A program made the translations under genes and the position numbers. A DNA stretch of 64,000 nt. It comes from JACCZR01 sp035296565. GTDB lineage: Bacteria; Actinomycetota; Thermoleophilia; Solirubrobacterales; Thermoleophilaceae. The notes beneath the pieces were generated by a model. That model saw nothing but the letters and a program-made list of their open reading frames with translations. It was not told the DNA's origin and ran no database searches. Where the stretch lies: positions 1-64,000 of the forward strand of contig DATHAQ010000041.1 in assembly GCA_035296565.1 (NCBI GenBank). Reading direction: 5' to 3'. Positions 16,739-24,353 of this stretch are shown here, piece after piece (the stretch's first letter is position 1; each line of letters begins with the position of its first letter).

Positions 16739-17209
16739 ATGGCAGCGAAGAAGAAGGCCGCGAAGGCGGGCGGTGGTGTCGCCGCCGCAGGTAAGGCGGT
16801 GAAGGACAACGAGTACGTCCAGCGCCTGATGGAGGACGAGGATCTGCGCGAGAACCTGCGTACGGCCTTCGACTCCTCGAAGAGGGCCTACACCCGGATC
16901 AGCAACGGCAAGGGCCCTCAGGCCGTCTTCGACGACAAGAAGACCCAGAAGGAGCTGCAGAACGCCGCGAGCGCCATGAAGGACGCCGCCGACGCGCTGC
17001 GCGGAGCGAAGCGCAAGCGCAAGGCCAAGCGCCGCGGCAGTCTCCTGATGGTCCTCGTCGTCGGTGGCATCGCCGCCGTGGCCCTGAACGAGGGTCTGCG
17101 CAAGAAGGTGCTCGACGCGCTGTTCGGCGCCGAGGAGGAGTTCGAGTACACCTCGACCACCACGCCGCAGACCAGCAATCCGCCCAGCGCGCCCGTCGGG
17201 AGCTCCTGA
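16739..17209 (+). CDS. Single-pass membrane protein of unknown function
   Basis: Protein of 156 residues with an Ala/Lys-rich N-terminus, a helical cytoplasmic part (VQRLMEDEDLRENLRTAFDSSKRAYTRISNGKGPQ), a basic KRKRKAKRRG stretch, one membrane helix (SLLMVLVVGGIAAVALN, about residues 100-116) and a Ser/Thr/Pro tail. By charge the N-terminus is inside. Similar small proteins are common in actinobacteria, but I cannot assign a function. A GAGGAG ribosome-binding site precedes the ATG. A strong hairpin follows the gene. Confidence 0.75.
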   Translation: MAAKKKAAKAGGGVAAAGKAVKDNEYVQRLMEDEDLRENLRTAFDSSKRAYTRISNGKGPQAVFDDKKTQKELQNAASAMKDAADALRGAKRKRKAKRRGSLLMVLVVGGIAAVALNEGLRKKVLDALFGAEEEFEYTSTTTPQTSNPPSAPVGSS

Positions 17210-17238
17210 CCGGCTCGCCGGGCGAGCAAGCAGTTCTT

Positions 17239-17264
17239 GAAGGGCGTCCTGCGGGGCGCCCTTC
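17239..17264 (+). terminator. Hairpin after the membrane-protein gene
   Basis: A perfect eight-base stem GAAGGGCG/CGCCCTTC encloses a ten-base loop, 29 bases after the stop codon. There is no strong T-tract, as often in high-GC actinobacteria, so termination is likely but not certain. Confidence 0.5.
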
Positions 17265-17341
17265 GTAGTTCAGGAGGCTGTCGACCGCCGGTGGCGCCCG
17301 AACAGGAATCGCGCTGCGCTCCGGCGGTACGATCGTTGGCG

Positions 17342-17950
17342 GTGGAGGCCTCGGTCGCAGCCCCACGCCGCTTGGACGGCGAGAAGGCGCGCAGCATCGT
17401 CCAGGCGATGCGCGCGAGCGTCGCCGAGCGCGGAGCCGCCGGGTCGACGTTCGACCACGTCGCGCGCGACGCGGGCGTCTCGCGCGGGCTGCTGCACTAC
17501 TACTTCGGCTCCAAGGAGCGCCTGCTGGTCGAGGTCGTGCGCCACGACTGCGACGAGCGGGTCGCCGCGCTCGAGAAGAGCCTGGCCGGCGCCGGCTCGC
17601 CGGACGAGATCGTGGAGGCGCTGGTCGAGCAGCTCAAGGCCTTCCTGGAGGACGACCCGGGGTCGCCCACCGTCGTCTACGAGATGCTCAGCGCCTCGCG
17701 CCACTCCGAGGAGATCCGCCTGGAGCTGGCCGAGCTGTACCGGACGTGGCGAGCGCACCTGGCCGAGTCGCTGCGCGCAAAGGAGGCCGAAGGCGTCGTC
17801 ACCCTCGACGCCGGTGCGGAGGAGGTCGCCGCGGTGATCTTCGCGCTGGGCGACGGCATCGGCATGCAGCTGCTGTCCGACCCCGACTGGGATTCGAGCG
17901 CCGCCCTGCAGCTCGGCACCCGCAGTGTCCGCCGTCTGCTCGCCCAGTGA
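17342..17950 (+). CDS. TetR-family transcriptional regulator
   Basis: Regulator of 202 residues. The helix-turn-helix reads GSTFDHVARDAGVSRGLLHYYFGSKERLL (about residues 34-62), and the rest is a helical ligand domain. The open frame extends upstream, but that region lacks homology and contains a hairpin. I chose GTG at 17342 because a TACGAT box (17328-17333) lies eight bases upstream, a leaderless arrangement; TTG at 17336 is possible. A 14-base palindrome overlaps its stop codon, right before the MMPL transporter gene, which it probably controls. Confidence 0.85.
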   Translation: MEASVAAPRRLDGEKARSIVQAMRASVAERGAAGSTFDHVARDAGVSRGLLHYYFGSKERLLVEVVRHDCDERVAALEKSLAGAGSPDEIVEALVEQLKAFLEDDPGSPTVVYEMLSASRHSEEIRLELAELYRTWRAHLAESLRAKEAEGVVTLDAGAEEVAAVIFALGDGIGMQLLSDPDWDSSAALQLGTRSVRRLLAQ

Positions 17951-17960
17951 CCAAGGTCAC
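17947..17960. promoter_or_regulatory. Putative TetR operator before the MMPL gene
   Basis: GTGACC-AA-GGTCAC is a perfect inverted repeat that begins inside the last codon region of the TetR gene (stop TGA 17948-17950) and lies 69 bases before the MMPL start. Confidence 0.5.
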
Positions 17961-18028
17961 AGAAGTCTCGCGTTGAGCGCTGTCTCATGCCTGGCTGTAC
18001 GGCCAGCCAGCAAGCGGGAGTAAGGGCA

Positions 18029-20188
18029 ATGCAGGCAGCGATGGAGAAGCTCGGCAGGTTCCTGGAACGCCGACGCTGGCTGGTGGTGGCGGTCTGGCTG
18101 GTCGTCCTGCTCGCCTCGGCCCCGTTCGCGGCGAGGCAGACTGAGCACCTGACCAGCGGCGGCTTCGTGGTCCCCGGCTCGGGCTCGGAGGCGGTCGACC
18201 ACTCGCTGCACCAGTTCGACCGCGCCCAGCGCGACTCGCTCGCCGTGGTGCTCGCCCAGAAGCCGGGCTCTACCACGAGCGACGTCCGCGCCGCCGTGGA
18301 CCGCGTCGGCGTCGCCGCGCGCAGGCTCGACCACGCCGAGCTCTCGGGCACCGTGGCCGCGCAGGCAAAGCGCGAGGCCGGCAAGGGCTCGATCGTGGTG
18401 GTGCCCCTGGACGTGAACGGCTCCCAGGACGAGCTGTCAGACCTTGCGGTGGACATGCGCGAGGAGGTCGGCGCCGGCGCGGGGGCGCGCGACGGCGTGC
18501 AGACCTACCTCGTCGGCCAGCAGGCTCTGTGGGCGGGTATGCAGGACCTCAGCAAGGAGGATCTCGAGTCCGCCGAGAAGAGCGGCTTTCCGATCGTGCT
18601 ACTGATCCTGCTTGCCGTCTTCGGATCGCTCGCGGCCGCGGCGCTGCCGCTGGCCCTGGGCTTTGCCAGCGTCGGCATCACCGGGGCGGGCATCTTCTTC
18701 CTCTCTCAGACCACCGACATGTCGGTGTTCGTGACCAACGTGGCCTCGATGATCGGCATCGGGGTGGCGGTGGACTACTCGCTGTTCATCCTCGCCCGCT
18801 ACCGCGAGGAGGTGCGCGCCGGGCGCGAGCCCGACCAGTCCCGGGCCATAGCGCTGCGAACGTCGGGCCTGACGGTGGCCTTCTCGGGCGTGACGGTGAT
18901 GCTCTCGCTGGCCGGGCTGTTCCTGGTCGACTCCACGACGATCCGCTCGATGGCCATGGGCGCCATCCTCGTCGTGGCGATCTCGATCCTCGCCGCTGTG
19001 ACGCTCCTACCGGTGCTGATCAGGCTGCTGGGCAAGCGCGCCTACGCCCGCGGGCGTGTGGCCACGGTGACCGCGCTGATCTTCCGCTCGCTGCAGTGGC
19101 GCCGGCGCCGCCCCGGCTCCACGCGTGAGGTCAAGGCCGACTTCTGGACGCGCTGGACCGAGCGGGTGACGCGCCGGCCGGTCCTGGCCGCCACCGCGAG
19201 CGCGGCGGTGCTCCTGGTGCTCGCCATCCCCGCTCTCTCGCTCGAGTTCGGCGACGGCGCGCTGCGCCAGTTCCCCGGGGGCAACGAAACCCGGGTCGGC
19301 GCCGAGCTGGCGGCCGACCGCCTCGGCCCGGGCGCGGCCGGGCCGACGCAGGTGATTGCTCAGCGCAGGGAGGCCGAGACCGTGGGCCGCCGGCTGCGGC
19401 GCGACCCCGAGGTGGCACGGGTGAACCGCCCAGTCGCCTCGGAGGACGGCGGCTCGGTGCTGTTCTCCGCGGTGCCCCGGCACGATCCCGAGAGCCCGCA
19501 GGCGCGAGCGCTGGTCGACCGGCTGCGCGCCTCGGGCGCAAGCGTGCAGGTGGGCGGTGCCACCGCCAGCGTCGAGGACTTCAAGGACCAGGTTTCAGGC
19601 TCCATGTGGAAGATCGCCCTATTCGTGCTGCTGTTCTCCTACATGGTCCTGTTCCTGCTGCTGCGCTCGGTGCTGCTGCCCCTGAAGGCCGTGGTGATGA
19701 ACCTGCTCTCGGTCGGCGCCGCCTACGGGGTGCTCGTGGCGATCTTCCAGTACGGCTGGGTGGACGGCTTCCTGGGATTCGAGTCGCTGGGCTACATCAA
19801 CACCATCACGCCGCCGTTCCTGCTGGCGATCGTGTTCGGCCTGTCGATGGACTACGAGGTCTTCCTCCTGACCCGCATCCGCGAGCGTTACGAGGCGACC
19901 GGCGACAACAAGCTCGCCGTCGCGCAGGGCCTGCGGGCCAGCGCGGCCACCATCTCCAGCGCCGCGCTGATCATGGTCGCCGTGTTCGCGGTCTTCGCCG
20001 GCACCGGCGTGCCCTCGATCAAGGAGATCGGCCTGGGCCTCGCGGTCGCCATCGCGCTCGATGCGACTCTCGTCCGTCTTATTCTCGTACCCGCGACGAT
20101 GGAGCTCATGGGCAAGTGGAACTGGTGGGTGCCGCGGCCGCTGGCGCGTGTGCTGCCCCGGAACGACTTCGAGGGGTCGCCCGCCTGA
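18029..20188 (+). CDS. MMPL-family RND transporter
   Basis: Membrane transporter of 719 residues with about twelve helices in two repeats. Each half has the MMPL signature: MIGIGVAVDYSLFILARYREE in the first (about residues 240-260) and FGLSMDYEVFLLTRIRERYE in the second (about 605-625), with the aspartate-tyrosine pairs used for proton relay. In actinobacteria such proteins export lipids, siderophores or drugs using the proton gradient; the cargo here is unknown. I chose ATG at 18029, which has GGGAG eight bases upstream. TetR gene and palindrome upstream suggest repression released by the cargo. Confidence 0.92.
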   Translation: MQAAMEKLGRFLERRRWLVVAVWLVVLLASAPFAARQTEHLTSGGFVVPGSGSEAVDHSLHQFDRAQRDSLAVVLAQKPGSTTSDVRAAVDRVGVAARRLDHAELSGTVAAQAKREAGKGSIVVVPLDVNGSQDELSDLAVDMREEVGAGAGARDGVQTYLVGQQALWAGMQDLSKEDLESAEKSGFPIVLLILLAVFGSLAAAALPLALGFASVGITGAGIFFLSQTTDMSVFVTNVASMIGIGVAVDYSLFILARYREEVRAGREPDQSRAIALRTSGLTVAFSGVTVMLSLAGLFLVDSTTIRSMAMGAILVVAISILAAVTLLPVLIRLLGKRAYARGRVATVTALIFRSLQWRRRRPGSTREVKADFWTRWTERVTRRPVLAATASAAVLLVLAIPALSLEFGDGALRQFPGGNETRVGAELAADRLGPGAAGPTQVIAQRREAETVGRRLRRDPEVARVNRPVASEDGGSVLFSAVPRHDPESPQARALVDRLRASGASVQVGGATASVEDFKDQVSGSMWKIALFVLLFSYMVLFLLLRSVLLPLKAVVMNLLSVGAAYGVLVAIFQYGWVDGFLGFESLGYINTITPPFLLAIVFGLSMDYEVFLLTRIRERYEATGDNKLAVAQGLRASAATISSAALIMVAVFAVFAGTGVPSIKEIGLGLAVAIALDATLVRLILVPATMELMGKWNWWVPRPLARVLPRNDFEGSPA

Positions 20189-20583
20189 CGCTCCCGCGCT
20201 GGCGGCAGGGCACGCCGGCCGTGCTATGCGTGGCCGGCCCGCACGCGATCCCCGTTTCGACCGCGGTCCGTCTCGGCGACGAGCGCCTGGCCTTCGCGCT
20301 GGGCCCCGGGCGCGACACGCTCGAGCGGCTGCGCGCCGAGCCGCGCGCGGCGCTGTGCCTGCTGGGCGTCGAGCTCGCCTTCAGCGTCTACGGAACGGCG
20401 GTCGTGGTCCGCGACCCGCTGGAGGCGGCGCCCGTCGTGGGCGTGGAGCTGCGCGTGGAGTCGGTCCAGGACCACCTGGCCGACGGCCGTACGGAGATGC
20501 TGGACGGCGCGCGCTGGCGCTGGCTGGACCCCGACGCGGCCGGCTCGGACCCGAAGATCGCGGCCGAGCTCTCCACGCTCTAG
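20185..20583 (+). CDS. Pyridoxamine-5'-phosphate-oxidase-like flavin-binding protein
   Basis: Small protein of about 132 residues with the FMN-binding split-barrel pattern: GTPAVLCVAGPHAIPVSTAVRLGDERLAFALGPGRDTLERLRAEPRAALCLLG. Members bind FMN, F420 or heme; this one is short. No ATG, GTG or TTG lies at the expected N-terminus. The frame begins naturally at a CTG (20185) that overlaps the MMPL stop as CTGA; the next canonical start, GTG at 20221, would remove the first helix and part of the first strand. Its 3' end converges on the PhaC-like gene with a 15-base gap. Confidence 0.65.
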   Translation: MTLPRWRQGTPAVLCVAGPHAIPVSTAVRLGDERLAFALGPGRDTLERLRAEPRAALCLLGVELAFSVYGTAVVVRDPLEAAPVVGVELRVESVQDHLADGRTEMLDGARWRWLDPDAAGSDPKIAAELSTL

Positions 20584-20598
20584 GCCGCCCCGTCCGCG

Positions 20599-21678
20599 CT
20601 AGGCGGGCTGCGCGGCTACCGGCGGCCGCTTTGCGCCGGTTGAGCGCCGCGCGCGTCTGGGCTGGAGCTCGACGCGATCGTTGCCCGCCAGGAACTCGTC
20701 GATCTCCGGCCAGGTCGTCCTGCGGGCCGAGCGCCCGGTGAGCACCCCGAGGTGTCCGCCGGGCGCGTCGCGCAGGCGAACCTCCTGCGCGTTGGGAAGC
20801 AGGTCGGCCACGTGGCGCACCGCCCCGCGCGGGGCCAGCACATCGCTGCCGCCGGCCACGCTCAGGACGGGCTGGCGGACCGCGGCCAGGTCTATCTCCT
20901 GGTCGGAGAGCAGGACCTTGCCGCCGGCGAGCTCGTTGACACGGAAGAAGGCGTGGTAGAGCTGCCCGAAGGTGCGCCCGGGGTAGGCCAGCATGCGCGC
21001 CATGTAGTTGTCGACGGCCTCGGCGTGGGCCAGCGTGTCCCGGTCGCCGAGGTTCTGGGCCAGGAAGAGCGGCTTGGTCAGGTAGCGGTCAAATGCCGTC
21101 AGGCGAAAGCCGAGCGAGACCAGCGGCGCGGGCGCTCCGCCGAGTCCCCTGTAGAGCGCGGATACCAGCGCCCCGCCGGTCAGCTGTGACAGCCGCCGGA
21201 TGGGGGCGAACATGCGCACCTGGGCGAAGTCGAAGGGGCTGGCCACCATCGCCACCGAGGAGACGGGCAGCTTCTGGTCACCCGCCACGGCCAGCAGGGT
21301 CATGATCCCCCCCAGGCACCAGCCGACAGGCTGGACCGGTGCGCCGCCGGCGTCCTCGGAGACTGCCTCCACTGCCTCGGGGATGACCTCGTCGACCCAG
21401 TGCTCGAGGCCGAGCGCGCGGTCTGAGAACGAGATCGGGCCGTAGTCGACCAGGTAGGTGGGGTGACCGCGGGCCACCAGGTGCTCGGCCAGGCTGCAGC
21501 CGCGGCGCAGGTCGAAGGACGAGGCCGGCGCCGCGAGCGGCGGGACCAGCAGGACGGGCGAGCGCCTGTGGGGCCCGCCGCGGGCCGGGCGGTATCGGTA
21601 GACCGTGCGCTGCGGGCCCTCGTCGATTATCGACTTGGGGGTCGGCGAGAGCTCGGCCAGACCGCCTCCGACCAGCAT
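20599..21678 (-). CDS. PHA synthase-like alpha/beta hydrolase (PhaC family)
   Basis: Protein of 359 residues, the size of class III polyhydroxyalkanoate synthase catalytic subunits. It has the lipase-like box with cysteine, VGWCLGGIMTLL, then the aspartate region LSVAGGSDVLAPR and the histidine region GGHLGVLTGRSA, the expected Cys-Asp-His triad. The LVDYGPISFSDR and LEHWVDEVIPEAVE segments also match PhaC. The start is uncertain: ATG at 21678 is used, but the frame stays open to a CTA overlapping the upstream stop (21714-21717). No phaE, phaA or phaB is in the window, so polymer synthesis is inferred only from the protein. Confidence 0.78.
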   Translation of the reverse strand: MLVGGGLAELSPTPKSIIDEGPQRTVYRYRPARGGPHRRSPVLLVPPLAAPASSFDLRRGCSLAEHLVARGHPTYLVDYGPISFSDRALGLEHWVDEVIPEAVEAVSEDAGGAPVQPVGWCLGGIMTLLAVAGDQKLPVSSVAMVASPFDFAQVRMFAPIRRLSQLTGGALVSALYRGLGGAPAPLVSLGFRLTAFDRYLTKPLFLAQNLGDRDTLAHAEAVDNYMARMLAYPGRTFGQLYHAFFRVNELAGGKVLLSDQEIDLAAVRQPVLSVAGGSDVLAPRGAVRHVADLLPNAQEVRLRDAPGGHLGVLTGRSARRTTWPEIDEFLAGNDRVELQPRRARRSTGAKRPPVAAQPA

Positions 21679-21713
21679 GTCGTAGCCGTTCGCGGCCGAG
21701 TCGACGAGGGTGT

Positions 21714-22553
21714 CTAGAGAGAGGCGGGCGATCCTAAAAAGTCTAGGAGCAGGTCGCCGAGCCGATCGGGTCGCTCCAGCTGAGGGCAGTGCCCGCAATT
21801 GTCGATGACCTCCAAGCGCGAACCCGGCACGGCGTCCAGCACGCGCTCGGCGCCCGACTGGAAGACGAGCACGTCCTGGCGCCCCCAGACCAGCAGCACG
21901 GGGCAGTCGATCTGGTCGAACTCGAAGCAGTCGTCGAGCTCGGGCAGGAGCCGGCGAGCGGTGCGCACGACCCGGGCGGCGGTGGCGCGGCTCTCGAGGT
22001 GCCCGGCGAACGCCCTCGCCACGAGCGGGTCGACCTCCGAGGGGCGGTGGAAGACCAAGCGGCTGTAGACGCCGGCCACCACGCGCCGGGTGATCGCGTT
22101 GGGCACCGGCAGCGGAGACGAGAGCAGTGTGCGCACGAGCGGGTCGCGGCGCACGAGCACGAACCAGCGCGCCATGTCCAGCCCTGCCGGGGCGACGGCC
22201 AGCACCCCGCCCAGGTCGTGGCGCTCGGCGGCTCGCAGCGCCGCGCAACCGCCGAGCGAGTTGCCGACGACCACGGTCCCCTGGCCGGTCTGCTCGAGCG
22301 CGGCGTCCACGAAGGCGTCGAGCTGCTCGAGGATGGGCGCGCCGGTCAGCTTGCCGGCGGCGCCGAAGCCGGGCAGGTCGAGCGCCAGAGCGGCTCGGCC
22401 CTCGCGGGCCAGGCGGTCGAGCAGCAGGCGCCAGGTGTCGGCGCTGTCGGCCCAGCCGTGGAGGAGGAGGAGCGGGGGGCCCTCGCCCTCGAGCTCCAGC
22501 GCGCGAGTCCTGTATCCCGCGAGCTCCAGCCGGTGCTCGAACAGCGGCTGCAT
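21714..22553 (-). CDS. Alpha/beta hydrolase
   Basis: Protein of 279 residues with a canonical alpha/beta hydrolase fold. The oxyanion motif LLLHGWADSADTW is near residue 30, the nucleophile elbow VVGNSLGGCAALR gives the catalytic serine, LLVWGRQDVLV gives the acid, and VIDNCGHCPQLERP gives the histidine. The family includes esterases and C-C bond hydrolases; no specific substrate is visible. It lies directly upstream of the PhaC-like gene and may be in the same operon. ATG at 22553 has no strong ribosome-binding site. Confidence 0.88.
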   Translation of the reverse strand: MQPLFEHRLELAGYRTRALELEGEGPPLLLLHGWADSADTWRLLLDRLAREGRAALALDLPGFGAAGKLTGAPILEQLDAFVDAALEQTGQGTVVVGNSLGGCAALRAAERHDLGGVLAVAPAGLDMARWFVLVRRDPLVRTLLSSPLPVPNAITRRVVAGVYSRLVFHRPSEVDPLVARAFAGHLESRATAARVVRTARRLLPELDDCFEFDQIDCPVLLVWGRQDVLVFQSGAERVLDAVPGSRLEVIDNCGHCPQLERPDRLGDLLLDFLGSPASL

Positions 22554-22562
22554 GCAGCCATT

Positions 22563-23900
22563 TTAGGCCAGTTTCGGACTGCTCCAGGGCTGGTGGAGGC
22601 GCTCCTCGAGCTCTGCCGCGAGGTCGCCGGCGGCGATGCGTGTCTGCTCGAGCGAGTCGCGGTCGCGAAGGGTGACGGTGTCGTCCTCCATGGTCTGGTG
22701 GTCGACGGTCACGCCCCACGGGGTCCCGATCTCGTCCTGGCGCCGGTAGCGCTTGCCGATCGAGCCGCCGGTGTCGAACTCGGCCGGGATGCGTCTGCGC
22801 AGCTCTTCATAGATCGCGCGCGCCTTCTCGGGCTGGCCGTCCTTGTTGACCAGCGGCAGCACCGCGGCCTTGACCGGCGCCAGGCGCGGGTGCAGGCGCA
22901 GCACGACGCGCTCGCGCCCCTCGACCTCCTCCTCGTCGTAGGAGTCGACCATGAAGGCCAGGGTCGCGCGGTCGGCGCCCGCGGAGGGCTCGATGACGTG
23001 GGGCACGTAGCGGTCGCCCGTGCCGGGGTCGACGAACTCCATCTTTACGCCGCTGTACTTGGCGTGCTGGGCGAGGTCGAAGTCGCCGCGGTTGGCGATG
23101 CCCTCGAGCTCGGACCAGCCCATAGGGAACAGGTACTCGATGTCGCTCGTGGCGCTGGAGTAGTGCGAGAGCTCGTCGGCGCCGTGGGGGCGCAGCTGCA
23201 GATGGTCGGCCCTGATGCCGAGATCGGTGTACCAGCCCATGCGGTCCTCCATCCAACGCTGGTGCCAGGTGTCGGCCTCGGCGGGTGGGACGAAGAACTC
23301 GATCTCCATCTGCTCGAACTCGTAGGTACGGAAGATGAAGCTCTGGGTCGTGATCTCGTTGCGGAAGGCCTTGCCCACCTGGGCGATGCCGAAGGGCGGC
23401 CGCTTGCGCGCAAATTGCAGGACGTTCTTGAAGTTGACGAAGATGCCCTGGGCGGTCTCGGGACGCAGGTAGACGACAGAGCCCTCGTCCGCTACCGGCC
23501 CCACGTGGGTCTCGAACATGAGGTTGAACTGGCGGGCCTCGGCCAGCTCCCCGCCGCACTCGGGGCACGTGCGCTGGCCGGGCGGCAGGTGGTCCTCACG
23601 CCAGCGCTTCTTGCACTCGCCCAGGCACTGGACGAGGGGGTCGGTGAAGCCCTCGAGGTGGCCGCTGGCCTCCCAGGTGCGGGGGTGCATGAGGATTGCC
23701 GCGTCTAGCGCGACCATGTCGTCGCGCTCCTGCAGCACCGAGCGCCACCACTCGGCCTTCACGTTGCTCTTCAGCAGGACCCCGTAGTGGCCGTAGTCGT
23801 AGACCGAGGCCATGCCGCCGTAGATCTCCGAGCTTTGAAAGATGAACCCGCGCCTCTTGCAAAGAGCGACGATTTTGTCCATCGAGACCGCCTCGGACAC
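22563..23900 (-). CDS. glyS: Glycyl-tRNA synthetase (dimeric, eukaryotic/archaeal type)
   Basis: Class II aminoacyl-tRNA synthetase of 445 residues that charges tRNA-Gly. It starts with ALCKRRGFIFQSSEIYGGMASVYDYGHYGVLL, and has the class II motifs FRNEITTQSFIFRTYEFEQMEIEFF (motif 2) and EPSAGADRATLAFM (motif 3), followed by a C-terminal anticodon-binding domain. The short alpha2 form is usual in actinobacteria. I chose the GTG at 23900, since TAGCGT lies seven bases upstream on the minus strand; the internal ATG (23882) is the alternative. It shares a short promoter region with a small divergent frame. Confidence 0.96.
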   Translation of the reverse strand: MSEAVSMDKIVALCKRRGFIFQSSEIYGGMASVYDYGHYGVLLKSNVKAEWWRSVLQERDDMVALDAAILMHPRTWEASGHLEGFTDPLVQCLGECKKRWREDHLPPGQRTCPECGGELAEARQFNLMFETHVGPVADEGSVVYLRPETAQGIFVNFKNVLQFARKRPPFGIAQVGKAFRNEITTQSFIFRTYEFEQMEIEFFVPPAEADTWHQRWMEDRMGWYTDLGIRADHLQLRPHGADELSHYSSATSDIEYLFPMGWSELEGIANRGDFDLAQHAKYSGVKMEFVDPGTGDRYVPHVIEPSAGADRATLAFMVDSYDEEEVEGRERVVLRLHPRLAPVKAAVLPLVNKDGQPEKARAIYEELRRRIPAEFDTGGSIGKRYRRQDEIGTPWGVTVDHQTMEDDTVTLRDRDSLEQTRIAAGDLAAELEERLHQPWSSPKLA

Positions 23901-23907
23901 GGCGGAG

Positions 23908-23919
23908 ACGCTATAGCGT
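23908..23919. promoter_or_regulatory. Putative bidirectional -10 region (glyS and small frame)
   Basis: The palindrome CGCTATAGCG (23910-23919) yields TAGCGT on both strands. On the minus strand it ends seven bases before the glyS GTG, and on the plus strand six bases before an ATG at 23926. Both transcripts would be leaderless. Confidence 0.45.
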
Positions 23920-23925
23920 GGCCCG

Positions 23926-24036
23926 ATGATCAGGACGGCCTTCCGCCCTGTCCGCCACGTGACGGCCTGGCTGGTGTGGCACGCAGCAGGCGTGTCGCTG
24001 CTCGAGGACCTCGAGCAGCCGCGCCCGCCCTCCTAG
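23926..24036 (+). CDS. Possible 36-residue small protein
   Basis: Short frame starting MIRTAFRPVRHVTAWLVWHA and ending in a proline-rich tail; basic N-terminus, then a weakly hydrophobic stretch (TAWLVWHAAGVSLL) that could be amphipathic. There is no ribosome-binding site, but a TAGCGT box six bases upstream fits leaderless expression. It ends before the -10 box of the FmdB-like gene. I do not recognise it, and it may not be a gene. Confidence 0.3.
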   Translation: MIRTAFRPVRHVTAWLVWHAAGVSLLEDLEQPRPPS

Positions 24037-24044
24037 GCCGCTCC

Positions 24045-24050
24045 TATACT
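24045..24050 (+). promoter_or_regulatory. Putative -10 box of a leaderless transcript (FmdB-like gene)
   Basis: TATACT, five of six to the TATAAT consensus, ends nine bases before the GTG at 24060. Confidence 0.5.
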
Positions 24051-24059
24051 CGTCGCGCC

Positions 24060-24353
24060 GTGCCCATCTACGAGTATCGCTGCGACAACAGTCACGAGTT
24101 CGACGTTTTCCAGCGTATGAGCGACGAGGCGTTGACCGAGTGCCAGGTGTGCGGCGCGCCCACCAGGCGGGTGCTCTCGGCCCCCGCCGTCCACTTCAAG
24201 GGGTCGGGCTTCTACAGCACCGACTACGGAAAGAAGAAGTCGCCCGACACCTCGACGGACACCAAGCCCAAGAAGTCCGAGTCCTCCTCCGAGACCTCCT
24301 CGTCGTCCTCCGCCTCGTCGTCGGGCAACGGCTCCTCGGCCGACTCCGACTAG
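24060..24353 (+). CDS. FmdB-like zinc-ribbon protein
   Basis: Protein of 97 residues. The N-terminal 45 residues match the FmdB/CxxC-SSSS regulatory family: PIYEYRCDNSHEFDVFQ, then TECQVCGAPTRRVLSAPAVHF, and GSGFYSTDY, a frequent end of the domain. The first metal pair is Cys plus His (RCDNSHEF) rather than CxxC. After it comes a long serine/aspartate/lysine-rich tail (KKSESSSETSSSSSASSS), which is the usual tail of this family in actinobacteria. Function is unknown; a role in transcription of amide genes was proposed for the founding member. Its TAG stop is shared with the LCP stop on the other strand. Confidence 0.85.
   Translation: MPIYEYRCDNSHEFDVFQRMSDEALTECQVCGAPTRRVLSAPAVHFKGSGFYSTDYGKKKSPDTSTDTKPKKSESSSETSSSSSASSSGNGSSADSD

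Noticed and set aside
14112..16739. An 875-codon minus-strand frame
   Set aside because: It is antisense to lon; high-GC codon bias leaves the opposite frame open.
20599..22719. A 706-codon frame that would fuse the PhaC-like protein to a long N-terminal part
   Set aside because: The extra part is antisense-frame noise over the alpha/beta hydrolase gene and shows no domain.
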